Positions 34,766 through 44,237 of a stretch of 64,000 nt of DNA are shown here, in pieces. The DNA comes from Mycetocola zhujimingii (lineage in GTDB: Bacteria > Actinomycetota > Actinomycetes > Actinomycetales > Microbacteriaceae). The notes under the pieces are model-generated. The model was not told where the DNA came from. It did no database searches and saw nothing but the letters and a program-made list of their open reading frames with translations. The first letter of the stretch is position 1, and every line of letters begins with the position of its first letter. The stretch spans positions 124,001 through 188,000 of the forward strand of contig NZ_CP026949.1 of the NCBI RefSeq assembly GCF_003065425.1, read 5' to 3'. A program made the position numbers and the translations under genes.

Positions 34766-34928
34766 CGCGGCTGTTCCTTTCGGTGGCGGGTCCGTTCGCC
34801 GTGTTCCAGTCTGTCGCACGCTGCTGGTGATCGGGCGAAAATGTGGCGGGAATCCCGGTGACAGATCGAGCGGTTCATGGTTGCATGTGGAGACAATCTG
34901 TTCACGACGCCAGAGCCAGCAGGGCTGA

Positions 34929-35789
<861 letters not shown>

Positions 35790-35999
35790 GCCGCGGCGTC
35801 CCTTCGCTACTCGAGAGCACGAAAACCACCCAGAGGCGACAGTTGAGGAGTAGCCTGTACCAAAGAGTCCATTACTCCTGGAACGGGGATCGCAGGGCCA
35901 ATATAGGCGGAATCACAAGCAACTCCCACCGCTTTATCAGCAAACAGGGTCCCGCGTCAAGGCCCTTCCCTCGATGCGGAACATGGTGTTGCGCGCTGC

Positions 36000-36005
36000 T
36001 AGCGT
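36000..36005 (+). promoter_or_regulatory. -10 box of a leaderless promoter for the 54-residue membrane protein
   Basis: TAGCGT, seven bases (CGTTGCC), then the ATG at 36013. Confidence 0.45.
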
Positions 36006-36012
36006 CGTTGCC

Positions 36013-36177
36013 ATGAACATTCTCCTTGTAGTGGTCGCAATCATCGCCATCATTCTTCTTGTCACCGGTGGCTTCGTGCAGTCCCTCAACTTCCTGCTGT
36101 GGGTTGGCGTCGTCCTCCTGGTTCTGGCAATCATCGCCTGGCTGCTCCGTGTAGTCACAGGCAAGAAGAACATCTAA
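36013..36177 (+). CDS. Small two-helix membrane protein, 54 residues
   Basis: Almost entirely hydrophobic: helix 1 about residues 2-19 (LLVVVAIIAIILLVTGG), a short turn (FVQSLNF), helix 2 about residues 25-44, then a basic tail RVVTGKKNI. It is probably an inner-membrane small protein of unknown role. The frame extends upstream to 35974, but the ATG at 36013 fits the leaderless box and starts at the first helix. Confidence 0.7.
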   Translation: MNILLVVVAIIAIILLVTGGFVQSLNFLLWVGVVLLVLAIIAWLLRVVTGKKNI

Positions 36178-36201
36178 CCAAATTCAAAACTCTGTCTGAC
36201 G

Positions 36202-36288
36202 CGGCTCACTGAGCCGAATACGACGACACAGCAAGGCCACGCCACCGCAGCAATGCGGACCCGATCACAGCATTTCGGGGGCGTGGCC
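36202..36288. terminator. Two hairpins, probable bidirectional terminator
   Basis: CGGCTCA-C-TGAGCCG at 36202-36216 is a perfect 7-bp hairpin. A longer one pairs GGCCACGCC (36235-36243) with GGCGTGGCC (36280-36288), extendable by AA/TT and followed by TTTCTG. They lie between the small membrane protein gene and the convergent Lrp gene. Confidence 0.6.
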
Positions 36289-36340
36289 TTTCTGCTGTTA
36301 ACGAGTGGCGCAGCCGGCGACGCGTGCGAAGGACCCGGCG

Positions 36341-36778
36341 TCAGTCGACCGCGCGGGAGATCAACCGGGACAGGACTATCGCGCTCCGGGTGTGGTCAAC
36401 GTGCGGGGCGTGGCGGACCCGTTCGAGTGCGGCCTCCAGGCTCGGAATGTCCCGCGAGCGCATGTGAACGATAGCGTCCGCGCTCCCGGTGACCGTGCCG
36501 GCGTCGATGACCTCGGGGACGTCGGCCAGGATCCGCAGGAGTTCATCGGGCGCGACGGTTCCCCGGCAGAAAATCTCGACGTAGGCCTCGGTGTGCAGGC
36601 CGTCGACCGCCGGATCGACCTGGATGGTGAAATTGCGGATGACGCCGTCGGCGACCAGCCTGTCGACGCGCCGTTTGACGGCAGACGCGGAGAGCCCGAC
36701 CTCCTGGCCGATGTCACCATACCCGGCACGCGCGTTCTGTCTGAGCAGATCGATGATGCCGCGGTCGAGGTTGTCCAT
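36341..36778 (-). CDS. Lrp/AsnC family transcriptional regulator
   Basis: A 145-residue regulator with an N-terminal HTH (DIGQEVGLSASAVKRRVDRL) and a RAM ligand domain (PEVIDAGTVTGSADAIVHM). It is divergent from the guanidino-modifying enzyme and rocD, the same order as the Mycobacterium Rv2324-Rv2323c-rocD locus as I recall it. That suggests control by arginine or ornithine. The ATG lies six bases after a TAGAAT box. Confidence 0.9.
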   Translation of the reverse strand: MDNLDRGIIDLLRQNARAGYGDIGQEVGLSASAVKRRVDRLVADGVIRNFTIQVDPAVDGLHTEAYVEIFCRGTVAPDELLRILADVPEVIDAGTVTGSADAIVHMRSRDIPSLEAALERVRHAPHVDHTRSAIVLSRLISRAVD

Positions 36779-36784
36779 TTCCGC

Positions 36785-36790
36785 ATTCTA
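36785..36790 (-). promoter_or_regulatory. -10 box of a leaderless promoter for the Lrp gene
   Basis: TAGAAT on the minus strand, six bases (GCGGAA), then the ATG at 36778. Confidence 0.55.
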
Positions 36791-36963
36791 CGGCAGGATT
36801 TTGCGTCCACGGGGAAAATGACGCAGCATTCGTGCGCAGGACTGTCGACATCATCTCGACGCTGCGTGCAACACTGGTTCTACGGCGTGCCGGTCAGATT
36901 GCCACGTGCGAGCTGCCGGCCTCCCTGGACACCGTCCGCCGCTTCTTCGTGACGGAGATCAGC

Positions 36964-37827
36964 ATGACCAATACTGAGACCATGGCCGCAGGACAGACCG
37001 GGGCTCGGGTGCCAACGACCCGCAGCTACCTCATGTGCAGGCCCGATTTCTTCACTGTGTCGTACAAGATCAACCCGTGGATGGAGCCGACAAAGCCCAC
37101 CGATACCGCGAAGGCCCTCGCCCAGTGGCAGGTGCTCTACGACACGTACATCGGTCTCGGCCACGACGTCCAGCTCATCGATCCGATCGACGGGCTGCCC
37201 GACATGGTTTACTCGGCCAACGGCGGGTTCGTGATCGACAACATCGCGTACGGAGCGAGCTTTACCCACCCGGAGCGGATGCCGGAGGGTCCCGCGTACA
37301 TGGACTGGTTCCGCAGCCACGGCTTCGATGTCCGGGTTCCCCGGAACGTCAACGAGGGCGAGGGGGATTTCCTCCTGGTCGGAGACACGATCCTCGCCGG
37401 AACCGGATTCCGAAGCGAATCACAGAGCCACAGCGAAGTTGCCGCGCTGTTCGGCCGTGAAGTGGTCACGCTCACCCTCGTGAACCCCAATTTCTACCAC
37501 CTCGATACCGCGATCGCCGTGCTCGACCCGATCGCCGGGGAGACTCCAGCGAATATCGCATACCTGCCGAGTGCGTTCGACGATCGCTCGCTTGAGATCC
37601 TCCGTGACCGTTACCCGGATGCCATCATCGTGAGCGAAGAGGATGCTTCGATTCTCGGACTCAACTCGATTTCCGACGGATATAACGTCGTGATCGCGAA
37701 ACGTGCTGTCGGATTCGAACGTCAGTTGCGTGAGCGCGGCTACAACCCCATCGGCGTCGACCTGTCCGAGCTGCTGCTCGGCGGCGGCGGTGTGAAGTGC
37801 TGCACCCTGGAGTTGCGGAGAGCATGA
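36964..37827 (+). CDS. Guanidino-group modifying enzyme (dimethylargininase / arginine dihydrolase-like)
   Basis: A 287-residue pentein-fold enzyme usually named dimethylarginine dimethylaminohydrolase. The catalytic His179 is in NPNFYHLDTA, the nucleophilic Cys (279 or 280) in GGGGVKCCTLE, and substrate-binding SANGG is at residues 84-88. The ATG at 36964 has GGAGATC upstream; the frame continues upstream to 36832 without a start signal. The stop overlaps rocD by four bases. Tight coupling to ornithine aminotransferase suggests the product could be ornithine, as made by the related arginine dihydrolases ArgZ/AgrE, instead of citrulline. This is inference. Confidence 0.85.
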   Translation: MTNTETMAAGQTGARVPTTRSYLMCRPDFFTVSYKINPWMEPTKPTDTAKALAQWQVLYDTYIGLGHDVQLIDPIDGLPDMVYSANGGFVIDNIAYGASFTHPERMPEGPAYMDWFRSHGFDVRVPRNVNEGEGDFLLVGDTILAGTGFRSESQSHSEVAALFGREVVTLTLVNPNFYHLDTAIAVLDPIAGETPANIAYLPSAFDDRSLEILRDRYPDAIIVSEEDASILGLNSISDGYNVVIAKRAVGFERQLRERGYNPIGVDLSELLLGGGGVKCCTLELRRA

Positions 37828-39071
37828 GCATCGTGAGCGGCGGACCTGACGTGTACACCCCCGATGCTCGACGGGTCATTGCGAGCGAAGAAGAGTACGT
37901 TGCCCACAACTACCACCCGCTCGAGGTGGTCGTGGCATCCGCCGACGGCGCCTGGGTCACCGACGTTGCGGGCAAGCGGTACCTGGACTGCCTCGCTGCG
38001 TACTCGGCGGTGAACTTCGGGCACTCGAATCCAACGCTGCTCGACGCGGCGCGTGACCAGCTGCGACGGGTAACCCTGACCAGCAGGGCTTTCTACAACG
38101 ACCAACTCGGTTCGTTTGCCCAGGCGCTCGCCGAACTCAGCCGCAAGGACATGGTGCTGCCGATGAACACGGGCGCCGAGGCTGTGGAATCGGCGATCAA
38201 GGTGGCGCGAGCGTGGGGCTACCGCGTCAAGGGTGTTGCTGACGGCCAGGCAAACATCATCGTCATGTCCGGCAACTTTCACGGACGCACGACGACGATC
38301 ATCAGTTTCTCCGATGACCCCGATGCTCGTGCCGACTTCGGTCCGTACACCCCGGGCTTCCGCACTGTGCCGTATGGCGATGCCGACGCGCTCGCCGCTG
38401 TCATCGACGAGAACACTGTTGCGGTGCTCGTCGAGCCGATCCAGGGGGAGTCAGGCGTCGTCGTTCCGCCCGCGGGTTACCTGCCTGCGGTCCGTGCGCT
38501 CTGCACCGATAACAACGTGCTCTTCATCGCCGATGAAATTCAGTCGGGGCTCGGCCGCACCGGAGCCACGTTCGCCTGCGACCTCGTCGGCGTCGTCCCT
38601 GACCTCTATCTGCTCGGCAAGGCGCTTGGCGGCGGCATCGTGCCCGTGTCGGCTGTCGTCGGTAACCGCGACGTGCTCGGAGTCCTCCAACCCGGCCAGC
38701 ACGGGTCGACCTTCGGTGGTAATCCCCTCGCGGCGGCCGTGGGCCGCGCCGTCGTGCGGATGCTCGTGAGCGGCGAATACCAGAAACGCGCCAAGGTGCT
38801 CGGGGCCCGACTGCACGACAGGCTCAACGGCCTGGTCGGGCACGGGGTTCTCGAGGTGCGGGGGGCAGGACTCTGGGCGGGGATCGACATCGACCCAGCC
38901 ATCGCCTCAGGCCGGCAGGTGTGTGAACGACTCATGGAGCGTGGTGTGCTCGCCAAAGACACCCACGGATCGACGATCCGTCTTGCTCCACCGCTCGTCG
39001 TGGAAGAGGCCGACCTGGACTGGGCCGTCGACCAGCTCGCGGCGGTGCTCGAGGAGTTCAGGGGAATATAA
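37824..39071 (+). CDS. rocD: Ornithine--oxo-acid transaminase RocD
   Basis: A 415-residue class III aminotransferase transferring the delta-amino group of ornithine to 2-oxoglutarate, giving glutamate semialdehyde/P5C. PLP contacts are visible: MNTGAEAVESAIKVAR, SGNFHGRTTTIISFS, IADEIQSGLGRTG and the Schiff-base Lys in LLGKALGGG. The ATG at 37824 overlaps the previous stop and has GGAGAG upstream; an in-frame codon at 37797 is less likely. P5C would be oxidised by PutA, encoded 7 kb upstream. Confidence 0.93.
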   Translation: MSIVSGGPDVYTPDARRVIASEEEYVAHNYHPLEVVVASADGAWVTDVAGKRYLDCLAAYSAVNFGHSNPTLLDAARDQLRRVTLTSRAFYNDQLGSFAQALAELSRKDMVLPMNTGAEAVESAIKVARAWGYRVKGVADGQANIIVMSGNFHGRTTTIISFSDDPDARADFGPYTPGFRTVPYGDADALAAVIDENTVAVLVEPIQGESGVVVPPAGYLPAVRALCTDNNVLFIADEIQSGLGRTGATFACDLVGVVPDLYLLGKALGGGIVPVSAVVGNRDVLGVLQPGQHGSTFGGNPLAAAVGRAVVRMLVSGEYQKRAKVLGARLHDRLNGLVGHGVLEVRGAGLWAGIDIDPAIASGRQVCERLMERGVLAKDTHGSTIRLAPPLVVEEADLDWAVDQLAAVLEEFRGI

Positions 39072-39139
39072 CGCGCGTCCTCGCGGTGTTACAGCGCCAT
39101 CGGGTCGACGCCTGGTTCGCAATGCCCCCGTTAGCGGGG

Positions 39140-39145
39140 TACCGT
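39140..39145 (+). promoter_or_regulatory. -10 box of a leaderless promoter for the peptide transporter
   Basis: TACCGT, seven bases (CGTATCT), then the ATG at 39153. A 5-bp hairpin CCCCG-TTAG-CGGGG (39126-39139) fills the spacer directly before it. Confidence 0.5.
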
Positions 39146-39152
39146 CGTATCT

Positions 39153-40619
39153 ATGAGCCAGGTCACAACTCCGGCCTCGGCGCGTGAAGATCACAGCTTT
39201 TTCGGGCAACCACGCTCGCTTGCCAACCTCTTCGGCGTCGAGATGTGGGAACGCTTCTCCTTCTACGGGATGCAGGGCATCCTCCTTATCTACCTGTACT
39301 ACTCGGCAGCTGAGGGAGGCCTCGGTATTCCGCAGGTCACCGCGGCCGGCATCGTCGGCGCGTACGGCGGTGGCGTCTACCTCTCCACCATCCTCGGAGC
39401 GTGGATCGCTGACCGCCTCCTCGGCAGCGAGCGGGTGCTGTTTTACAGTGCCGTCGTCATCGTGCTTGGCCACCTCGCCCTCGCGCTGATTCCGGGAATC
39501 CCGGGCGTCGCCGCCGGCCTCATCCTCGTCGCCGTCGGATCCGGTGGCCTCAAGGCGAACGCCACGAGTGTCGTCGGCACCCTTTACGCCGAGAAAGACC
39601 CGCGTCGTGACGCCGGATTCTCCCTGTTCTACCTCGGGATCAACCTCGGTGCCTTCCTGGGTCCCATCCTCACCGGCCTGCTTCAGAAGAGCCTCGGATT
39701 CCACTTCGGCTTTGGTCTCGCCGCGATCGGCATGACCGCCGGACTCATCCAGTATTCGCTCGGGCGCAAGCGTCTGCCCGCGATCGCGAGCCACGTACCT
39801 GACCCGCTGCCCAGGTCCCGGTGGCTGACTTACGGCCTGATCGCGGCCGCTGCTGTCGTCCTCATCGTGGTGCTCGTTGTGGTCGGGGTCATCACCGCCG
39901 AGAACCTCGTCACGATCGTGATCGGCCTCACCGTGGCATCCGCAGTCATCTACTTCGTCGTGATCCTCACGAGCAAGCAGGTGACGCAGGTCGAGCGTAA
40001 ACGGGTCGTCGCGTTCATCCCGCTGTTCATCGCGAGCGCCGCGTTCTGGTCGCTCTACCAGCAGCAGTTCACTGTTGTCACCATCTACTCGGACGAACGG
40101 CTCAACCGCAGCTTGTTCGGCTGGGAGATGCCGGTCTCGTGGGTGCAGTCGATCAACCCGATCTTCATCATCATCCTGTCGGGTGTTTTCGCGGCGATCT
40201 GGACGAAGTGGGGCACCAGGCAGCCGTCGACACCGCTGAAGTTCGCTGCCGGCACCGCGATCATGGGTGCAGCGTTCCTGCTCTTCCTGCCGTTCGCCGG
40301 CGGAGCCGCCAACTCAACCCCGCTCCTCGCGATGGTCGGCATCCTCTTCGTCTTCACCGTCGCCGAGTTGTTGCTGTCGCCGGTGGGGCTCTCGGTGGCG
40401 ACAAAGCTCGCGCCGGAGCCCTTCCGCACGCAGATGGTCGCGCTGTTCTTCCTGTCGGTCGCGCTCGGGTCGGCGGTCTCCGGACTGCTCGCCGAGTGGT
40501 ACCTCACGGTGAATGAGTCGCTCTACTTCGGTCTGCTCGGCGGCATCGCCATTGCGATCGGCGTGATCCTCGCCCTCATGGCCAGGCCAGTGCTTCGGCT
40601 CATGAGCGGGGTGCGCTAG
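39153..40619 (+). CDS. POT/PTR family proton-dependent peptide transporter
   Basis: A 488-residue membrane protein with about 12-14 helices importing di- and tripeptides with protons. The family signatures are EMWERFSFYGMQGILLIYL (ExxERF-type motif in helix 1), GAYGGGVYLSTILGAWIADR and FSLFYLGINLGAFLGPI (PTR2 motif). It starts 81 bases after rocD with its own leaderless promoter. Imported peptides could supply arginine to the adjacent catabolic genes. Confidence 0.93.
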   Translation: MSQVTTPASAREDHSFFGQPRSLANLFGVEMWERFSFYGMQGILLIYLYYSAAEGGLGIPQVTAAGIVGAYGGGVYLSTILGAWIADRLLGSERVLFYSAVVIVLGHLALALIPGIPGVAAGLILVAVGSGGLKANATSVVGTLYAEKDPRRDAGFSLFYLGINLGAFLGPILTGLLQKSLGFHFGFGLAAIGMTAGLIQYSLGRKRLPAIASHVPDPLPRSRWLTYGLIAAAAVVLIVVLVVVGVITAENLVTIVIGLTVASAVIYFVVILTSKQVTQVERKRVVAFIPLFIASAAFWSLYQQQFTVVTIYSDERLNRSLFGWEMPVSWVQSINPIFIIILSGVFAAIWTKWGTRQPSTPLKFAAGTAIMGAAFLLFLPFAGGAANSTPLLAMVGILFVFTVAELLLSPVGLSVATKLAPEPFRTQMVALFFLSVALGSAVSGLLAEWYLTVNESLYFGLLGGIAIAIGVILALMARPVLRLMSGVR

Positions 40620-40720
40620 CCGGTCACCACGACGGGCCCCGCGTTCGGCTTCCTCGCCCACCGTCTCTGACGGATTAGGCTGGGAAGTCGCGCGGCGCCC
40701 GCCGCACCGGGAGGACGCAC

Positions 40721-41458
40721 GTGGCCGAAACGCTTGTCGTCATTCCGACATACAACGAGCGCGAGAACGTCACCGCCATCGTTGGCCGGGTCCGGACGGC
40801 GACCGCTCACGTTGACGTGCTCGTGGTCGACGACAACTCACCCGACGGCACCGGTGAGGTCGCCGACGGGCTGGCGGCATCCGATGCTGCGGTATTCGTC
40901 CTGCACCGCGCCGCGAAGAACGGCCTGGGTATGGCTTATGGCGAGGCATTTCGCTGGGCACTGGCCCGCGGATACTCGCGGATTGTCGAGATGGACGCCG
41001 ACGGGTCACACGCGCCCGAACAGCTTCCGGCACTCTTAAGCGCGGCGGATGACGGCGCTGACGTCGTTCTCGGATCCAGGTGGGTGCCGGGCGGTGGCGT
41101 CGAAAACTGGCCGCGGTATCGCGAGCTGCTGTCGCGGGGTGGCAGCGCATACGCGCGCTTCGTGCTCGGCCTGCCCCAACGCGACGTGACCGGTGGATAC
41201 CGGGTGTTCACTGCCCGCGCGCTCAGCAGCATCCGTCTGGAGGATGTGCACAGCCAGGGATACGGGTTCCAGGTCGACATGCTGTTCCACGCCCAGCGGG
41301 CGGGACTCGTGATCGTCGAGGTGCCGATCACCTTCGTCGAGCGGGAGTTCGGCGAGTCGAAGATGACCGGGGGCATCGTCCTGGAGGCGATGTTCCGGGT
41401 GACGCTGTGGGGGATCGGCGCGCTTCCCGGTCGGCTGCGGCGACGCGTCGCGCGCTGA
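40721..41458 (+). CDS. Polyprenol-phosphate mannosyltransferase (Ppm1/DPM1-type GT2)
   Basis: A 245-residue family 2 glycosyltransferase that makes polyprenyl-phospho-mannose for mannosylated lipids and proteins. VVIPTYNERENV and VVDDNSPDGTG form the nucleotide-sugar site, and MDADGSHAPEQL carries the metal-binding DxD. GGYRVFTARAL and VPITFVEREFGESKM are typical of the DPM1 group. No C-terminal membrane helices are present, so it belongs to the peripheral type. GTG start with GGGAGGA upstream and a TAGGCT -10 box at 40676-40681. Confidence 0.9.
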   Translation: MAETLVVIPTYNERENVTAIVGRVRTATAHVDVLVVDDNSPDGTGEVADGLAASDAAVFVLHRAAKNGLGMAYGEAFRWALARGYSRIVEMDADGSHAPEQLPALLSAADDGADVVLGSRWVPGGGVENWPRYRELLSRGGSAYARFVLGLPQRDVTGGYRVFTARALSSIRLEDVHSQGYGFQVDMLFHAQRAGLVIVEVPITFVEREFGESKMTGGIVLEAMFRVTLWGIGALPGRLRRRVAR

Positions 41459-41474
41459 CCCGCAACACGCGGGA

Positions 41475-41499
41475 CCCACCATCCCCAGTGGACGATGGG
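41475..41499. terminator. Imperfect hairpin between convergent genes
   Basis: CCCACCATCC (41475-41484) pairs imperfectly with GGACGATGGG (41490-41499) across a short loop. It sits between the mannosyltransferase stop and the end of the lldD-like gene, where a shared terminator is expected. Two mismatches keep the call weak. Confidence 0.35.
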
Positions 41500-41522
41500 C
41501 CCCGGCAGGTGCGGGAGTGGCC

Positions 41523-42791
41523 TCAGTTGTTTACGGACGCGACAGCGTCGGCGGCGGGCGACGCGTAAGGAACAAGACGTGCAAGCTGGGTCACGTGGCG
41601 CGGCTCGAGCTCGTCGAGGCTCGCAACACCGAGCAGCTTCATGGTGCGGGTGATCTCCTCGGAGAGGATCGCGATCGTGCGATCGACGCCCTGGCGCCCG
41701 CCGGCCATGAGTCCGTAGAGGTAGGCGCGGCCGATGAGGGTGAACTGCGCGCCCATGGCAACGGATGCCACAATGTCGGCGCCGTTCATGATGCCGGTGT
41801 CGAGGTGGACCTCGACTTCGTTGCCGACCTCACGCACGACGGCGGGGAGCAGGTGGAACGGAATCGGAGCGCGGTCGAGCTGGCGCCCGCCGTGGTTCGA
41901 CAGGACGATCGCGTCGGCACCGAGCTCAACGGCGAGGCGCGCGTCGGCGACGGACTGGATGCCCTTGACGACGAGCTTGCCCTTCCACTGTTCGCGGATG
42001 AACCTGACTTCGTCTGGTCCGACGGTCGGATCGAACATCGTATCGATGAGGGCGGCGACGGTTCCCGACCAGCGGTCGAGGCTCGCGAAGGCGAGGGGCT
42101 CGGTGGTGAGGAAGTTGATCCACCAGGCCGGGCGAGGCAGCGCGTTGATCACGGTCTTCGGCGTGAGCGCCGGCGGAATTGAGAAGCCGTTCTTCACGTC
42201 GCGGAGGCGAGCACCTCCGACCGGAGTGTCCACGGTCACCATGAGGGTGTCGTACCCGGCGGCCTGCGCCCGGTCGACGAGGGCGAGCGACCGGTCACGG
42301 TCGGTCCACATGTAGAGCTGGAACCAGTTGCGTCCGCCCGGCGCTGCCGCTGCGACATCCTCGATCGACGTCGTACCCATGGTGGAGAGGGTGAAGGGGA
42401 TGCCAGCGGCCTCCGCGGCCGTCGCACCCGCACGCTCGCCCTCGGTCTGCATCATCCGGGTGAAGCCGGTCGGTGCGATGCCGAACGGCAGGGCGCTGGT
42501 CTTGCCGAGCACCTCGCGCGTGGTGTCGACGTGCGAGACGTCGCGCAGTACGGAGGGATGGAACTCGATGTCCTGGAAGGCCTGACGGGCGCGGGTGAGA
42601 GAGATCTCGCCCTCGGCGGCGCCATCGGTGTAGTCGAACGGAGCCTTGGGGGTGACGCGCTTGGCGATCGTGCGCAGGTCGGCGATGCTCGTCGCGGCAG
42701 CGAGCCGGCGAGTGCGGGCGTTGAACTCGGGCTTCTTGAACTGCATGAGCGGCGCGAGGTCACGCACCTTCGGGATTCGTCTGTCGACCAT
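41523..42791 (-). CDS. lldD: FMN-dependent alpha-hydroxy-acid oxidase (L-lactate dehydrogenase LldD-like)
   Basis: A 422-residue flavoprotein oxidising L-lactate or another 2-hydroxy acid. FMN and substrate motifs are intact: [35 protein letters not shown] and the active-site [13 protein letters not shown] (catalytic His plus Arg). GAAGGAG lies before the ATG. Its FadR-type regulator is encoded 51 bases upstream on the same strand, the usual lldR-lldD pairing. The rhamnose route nearby releases lactate, a possible substrate. Confidence 0.9.
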   Translation of the reverse strand: MVDRRIPKVRDLAPLMQFKKPEFNARTRRLAAATSIADLRTIAKRVTPKAPFDYTDGAAEGEISLTRARQAFQDIEFHPSVLRDVSHVDTTREVLGKTSALPFGIAPTGFTRMMQTEGERAGATAAEAAGIPFTLSTMGTTSIEDVAAAAPGGRNWFQLYMWTDRDRSLALVDRAQAAGYDTLMVTVDTPVGGARLRDVKNGFSIPPALTPKTVINALPRPAWWINFLTTEPLAFASLDRWSGTVAALIDTMFDPTVGPDEVRFIREQWKGKLVVKGIQSVADARLAVELGADAIVLSNHGGRQLDRAPIPFHLLPAVVREVGNEVEVHLDTGIMNGADIVASVAMGAQFTLIGRAYLYGLMAGGRQGVDRTIAILSEEITRTMKLLGVASLDELEPRHVTQLARLVPYASPAADAVASVNN

Positions 42792-42842
42792 GGGGTCTCC
42801 TTCTGTCGGGGGTTGTGTGTTCGAGAAGCCAGAAAGGGCTGT

Positions 42843-43601
42843 CTACGTGCCCCGCGGGGCGGCATCCGGAGCCATTTCTGGCCCATCGACCGCGCGATGT
42901 GGGGGCAGGTCCGTCTCTGCGTAGTAGTTCGTGATGTGCGCGTGAACGGTCGAGCGGGCGCTCGCCGCATCACCGGTTTCGATCGCCGCAAGGATGTCGC
43001 GGTGTTCGGCGCGCAGGCGTTCGGCGGTCGCGGTCCACGACGGCAGCGTTGCGGCCCCGGCGCGCACGTAGCTCTCGATCGAGCTGCGCAGACCGGCCAT
43101 CGTCGCAGCGATCACCTGGTTGCCGGATGCTTCGGCGAGCGACAGGTGGAACTGAGCGTCGAGCGCGAGGAATTCGGCATCGGTGAGGGTGAGTGACTCC
43201 ATCACGTCGAGCAGGGCCACGGATGCCTCAAGGCTCGGCCGCGGATCGGCGTCGGCGAGATCGGCGGCAACGGCGGTCTCGAGCACGAGCCGCGTTGCCA
43301 CGATGTCGGACACGGCGAACCCCGTTGCTGCGACCTGCAGCCGCATCAGCGCAGACATCCCGCCGCCGGGGAGGGCGATGATGATCGCGCCGGAGTTCGG
43401 GCCGGATCCGGTTGCGGTGCGGATGAGCCCGAGTACCTCGAGTACCCGAAGTGCTTCGCGCACGCTCGACCGGCCGACGCCGAGGTCGGCGGAGAGCGCG
43501 CGTTCGCCGGGGAGACGGTCGCCGGGGCGCAGGCGGCCCTCGAGCAGGTCGCGCTCGATCGTCTCGAGCACCACCCGCCAGGCGCGAGGTTCATCCGTCA
43601 C
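42843..43601 (-). CDS. FadR/GntR (FCD) regulator, LldR-like
   Basis: A 252-residue regulator. The winged helix at residues about 10-75 contains GERALSADLGVGRSSVREAL, and the FCD ligand domain has VLETAVAADLADAD and the metal-site His in FHLSLAEASGN and RAEHRDILAAI. GTG start at 43601 with GGGAGC upstream. The gene is followed by the LldD-like oxidase. A palindrome TGTGGTCTGACCACA overlaps the predicted transcription start, so it probably represses itself and lldD until lactate binds. Confidence 0.9.
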   Translation of the reverse strand: MTDEPRAWRVVLETIERDLLEGRLRPGDRLPGERALSADLGVGRSSVREALRVLEVLGLIRTATGSGPNSGAIIIALPGGGMSALMRLQVAATGFAVSDIVATRLVLETAVAADLADADPRPSLEASVALLDVMESLTLTDAEFLALDAQFHLSLAEASGNQVIAATMAGLRSSIESYVRAGAATLPSWTATAERLRAEHRDILAAIETGDAASARSTVHAHITNYYAETDLPPHRAVDGPEMAPDAAPRGT

Positions 43602-43618
43602 GCTGCTCCCGTCATTGG

Positions 43619-43640
43619 TGTGGTCTGACCACAGAGCCTA
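43619..43640 (-). promoter_or_regulatory. Promoter -10 box and operator of the lldR-lldD operon
   Basis: A TAGGCT -10 box (minus strand, 43635-43640) is followed by the perfect 15-base palindrome TGTGGTCTGACCACA at 43619-43633. Its centre TGGTCTGACCA matches the TGGTnnnACCA operator of FCD-type GntR regulators such as LldR. Confidence 0.65.
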
Positions 43641-43680
43641 CACCGGAAGCTGACCCGTTACCGAAGAGGGTGTGGTGTTC

Positions 43681-44109
43681 TCAAGCGACGGGTGTGTCGT
43701 GCGTGTCCCGGTGGATGAGCACGTCGTCCATGTGTGTTTCCGCCCATCCTCGAAGACCGCGTACCACAGCCTCCAGCGACTGACCGAGTTCGGTGAGCTC
43801 GTAGGAGACCGTGACCGGCACGGTTGGAATCACGGTTCGGGTGAGGAGGCCATCGCGTTCGAGGGAGCGCAGCGTCTGGGTGAGCATCTTCTGACTCACA
43901 CCCGCCAGCAACCGCGCCAGCTCGGAGAAGCGCATCGCGCGGGGCGTGCTGGGCGTGCCAGCGCCGTCGCCGCCGAGAGCGCAAAGGACCAGCGTGACCC
44001 ATTTATCCGAGATCCGGTCGAGGAGATTCCGGCTGGGGCAGCCGGCGAGGAACGCGTTGTATTCGACCCTGGCCTGGGCTCGAGCTTCGGCCGCCGTGCT
44101 TGTGCTCAT
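43681..44109 (-). CDS. HxlR family transcriptional regulator
   Basis: A 142-residue MarR-like winged-helix regulator. FLAGCPSRNLLDRISDKWVTL has the conserved Cys seen in redox-responsive HxlR members, and SELARLLAGVSQKMLTQTLRSLERDGLL is the recognition region. It is divergent from an aldo/keto reductase, with a symmetrical operator candidate in between. A quinone- or aldehyde-stress response is plausible, not proven. Confidence 0.9.
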   Translation of the reverse strand: MSTSTAAEARAQARVEYNAFLAGCPSRNLLDRISDKWVTLVLCALGGDGAGTPSTPRAMRFSELARLLAGVSQKMLTQTLRSLERDGLLTRTVIPTVPVTVSYELTELGQSLEAVVRGLRGWAETHMDDVLIHRDTHDTPVA

Positions 44110-44137
44110 CGGATGCGTCTGTTCCTTTCGGTAACCA

Positions 44138-44155
44138 AGGCACTTTGAGGTGCCT
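44138..44155. promoter_or_regulatory. Candidate HxlR operator
   Basis: AGGCACTTTGAGGTGCCT: arms of six bases (AGGCAC/GTGCCT) around TTTGAG, in the 128-base divergent region between hxlR and the aldo/keto reductase gene. Size and symmetry fit an HxlR dimer site. Confidence 0.5.
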
Positions 44156-44237
44156 ACTTCCCACCGGGAAGCTTCCGCTCCATTCTGAAGGAGTGGCTCC
44201 AGAAGGCGCTACCTCCCGATCATCGGAAAGACACGGT

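Noticed and set aside
35846-35879. Hairpin AGGAGTA/TACTCCT upstream of the 54-residue membrane protein
   Set aside because: Only 7 bp with a 20-base loop; too weak to call a terminator or riboswitch.
36832-36963. N-terminal extension of the guanidino-modifying enzyme from a GTG
   Set aside because: No ribosome site or -10 box in the right place, and the family domain begins after the ATG at 36964.
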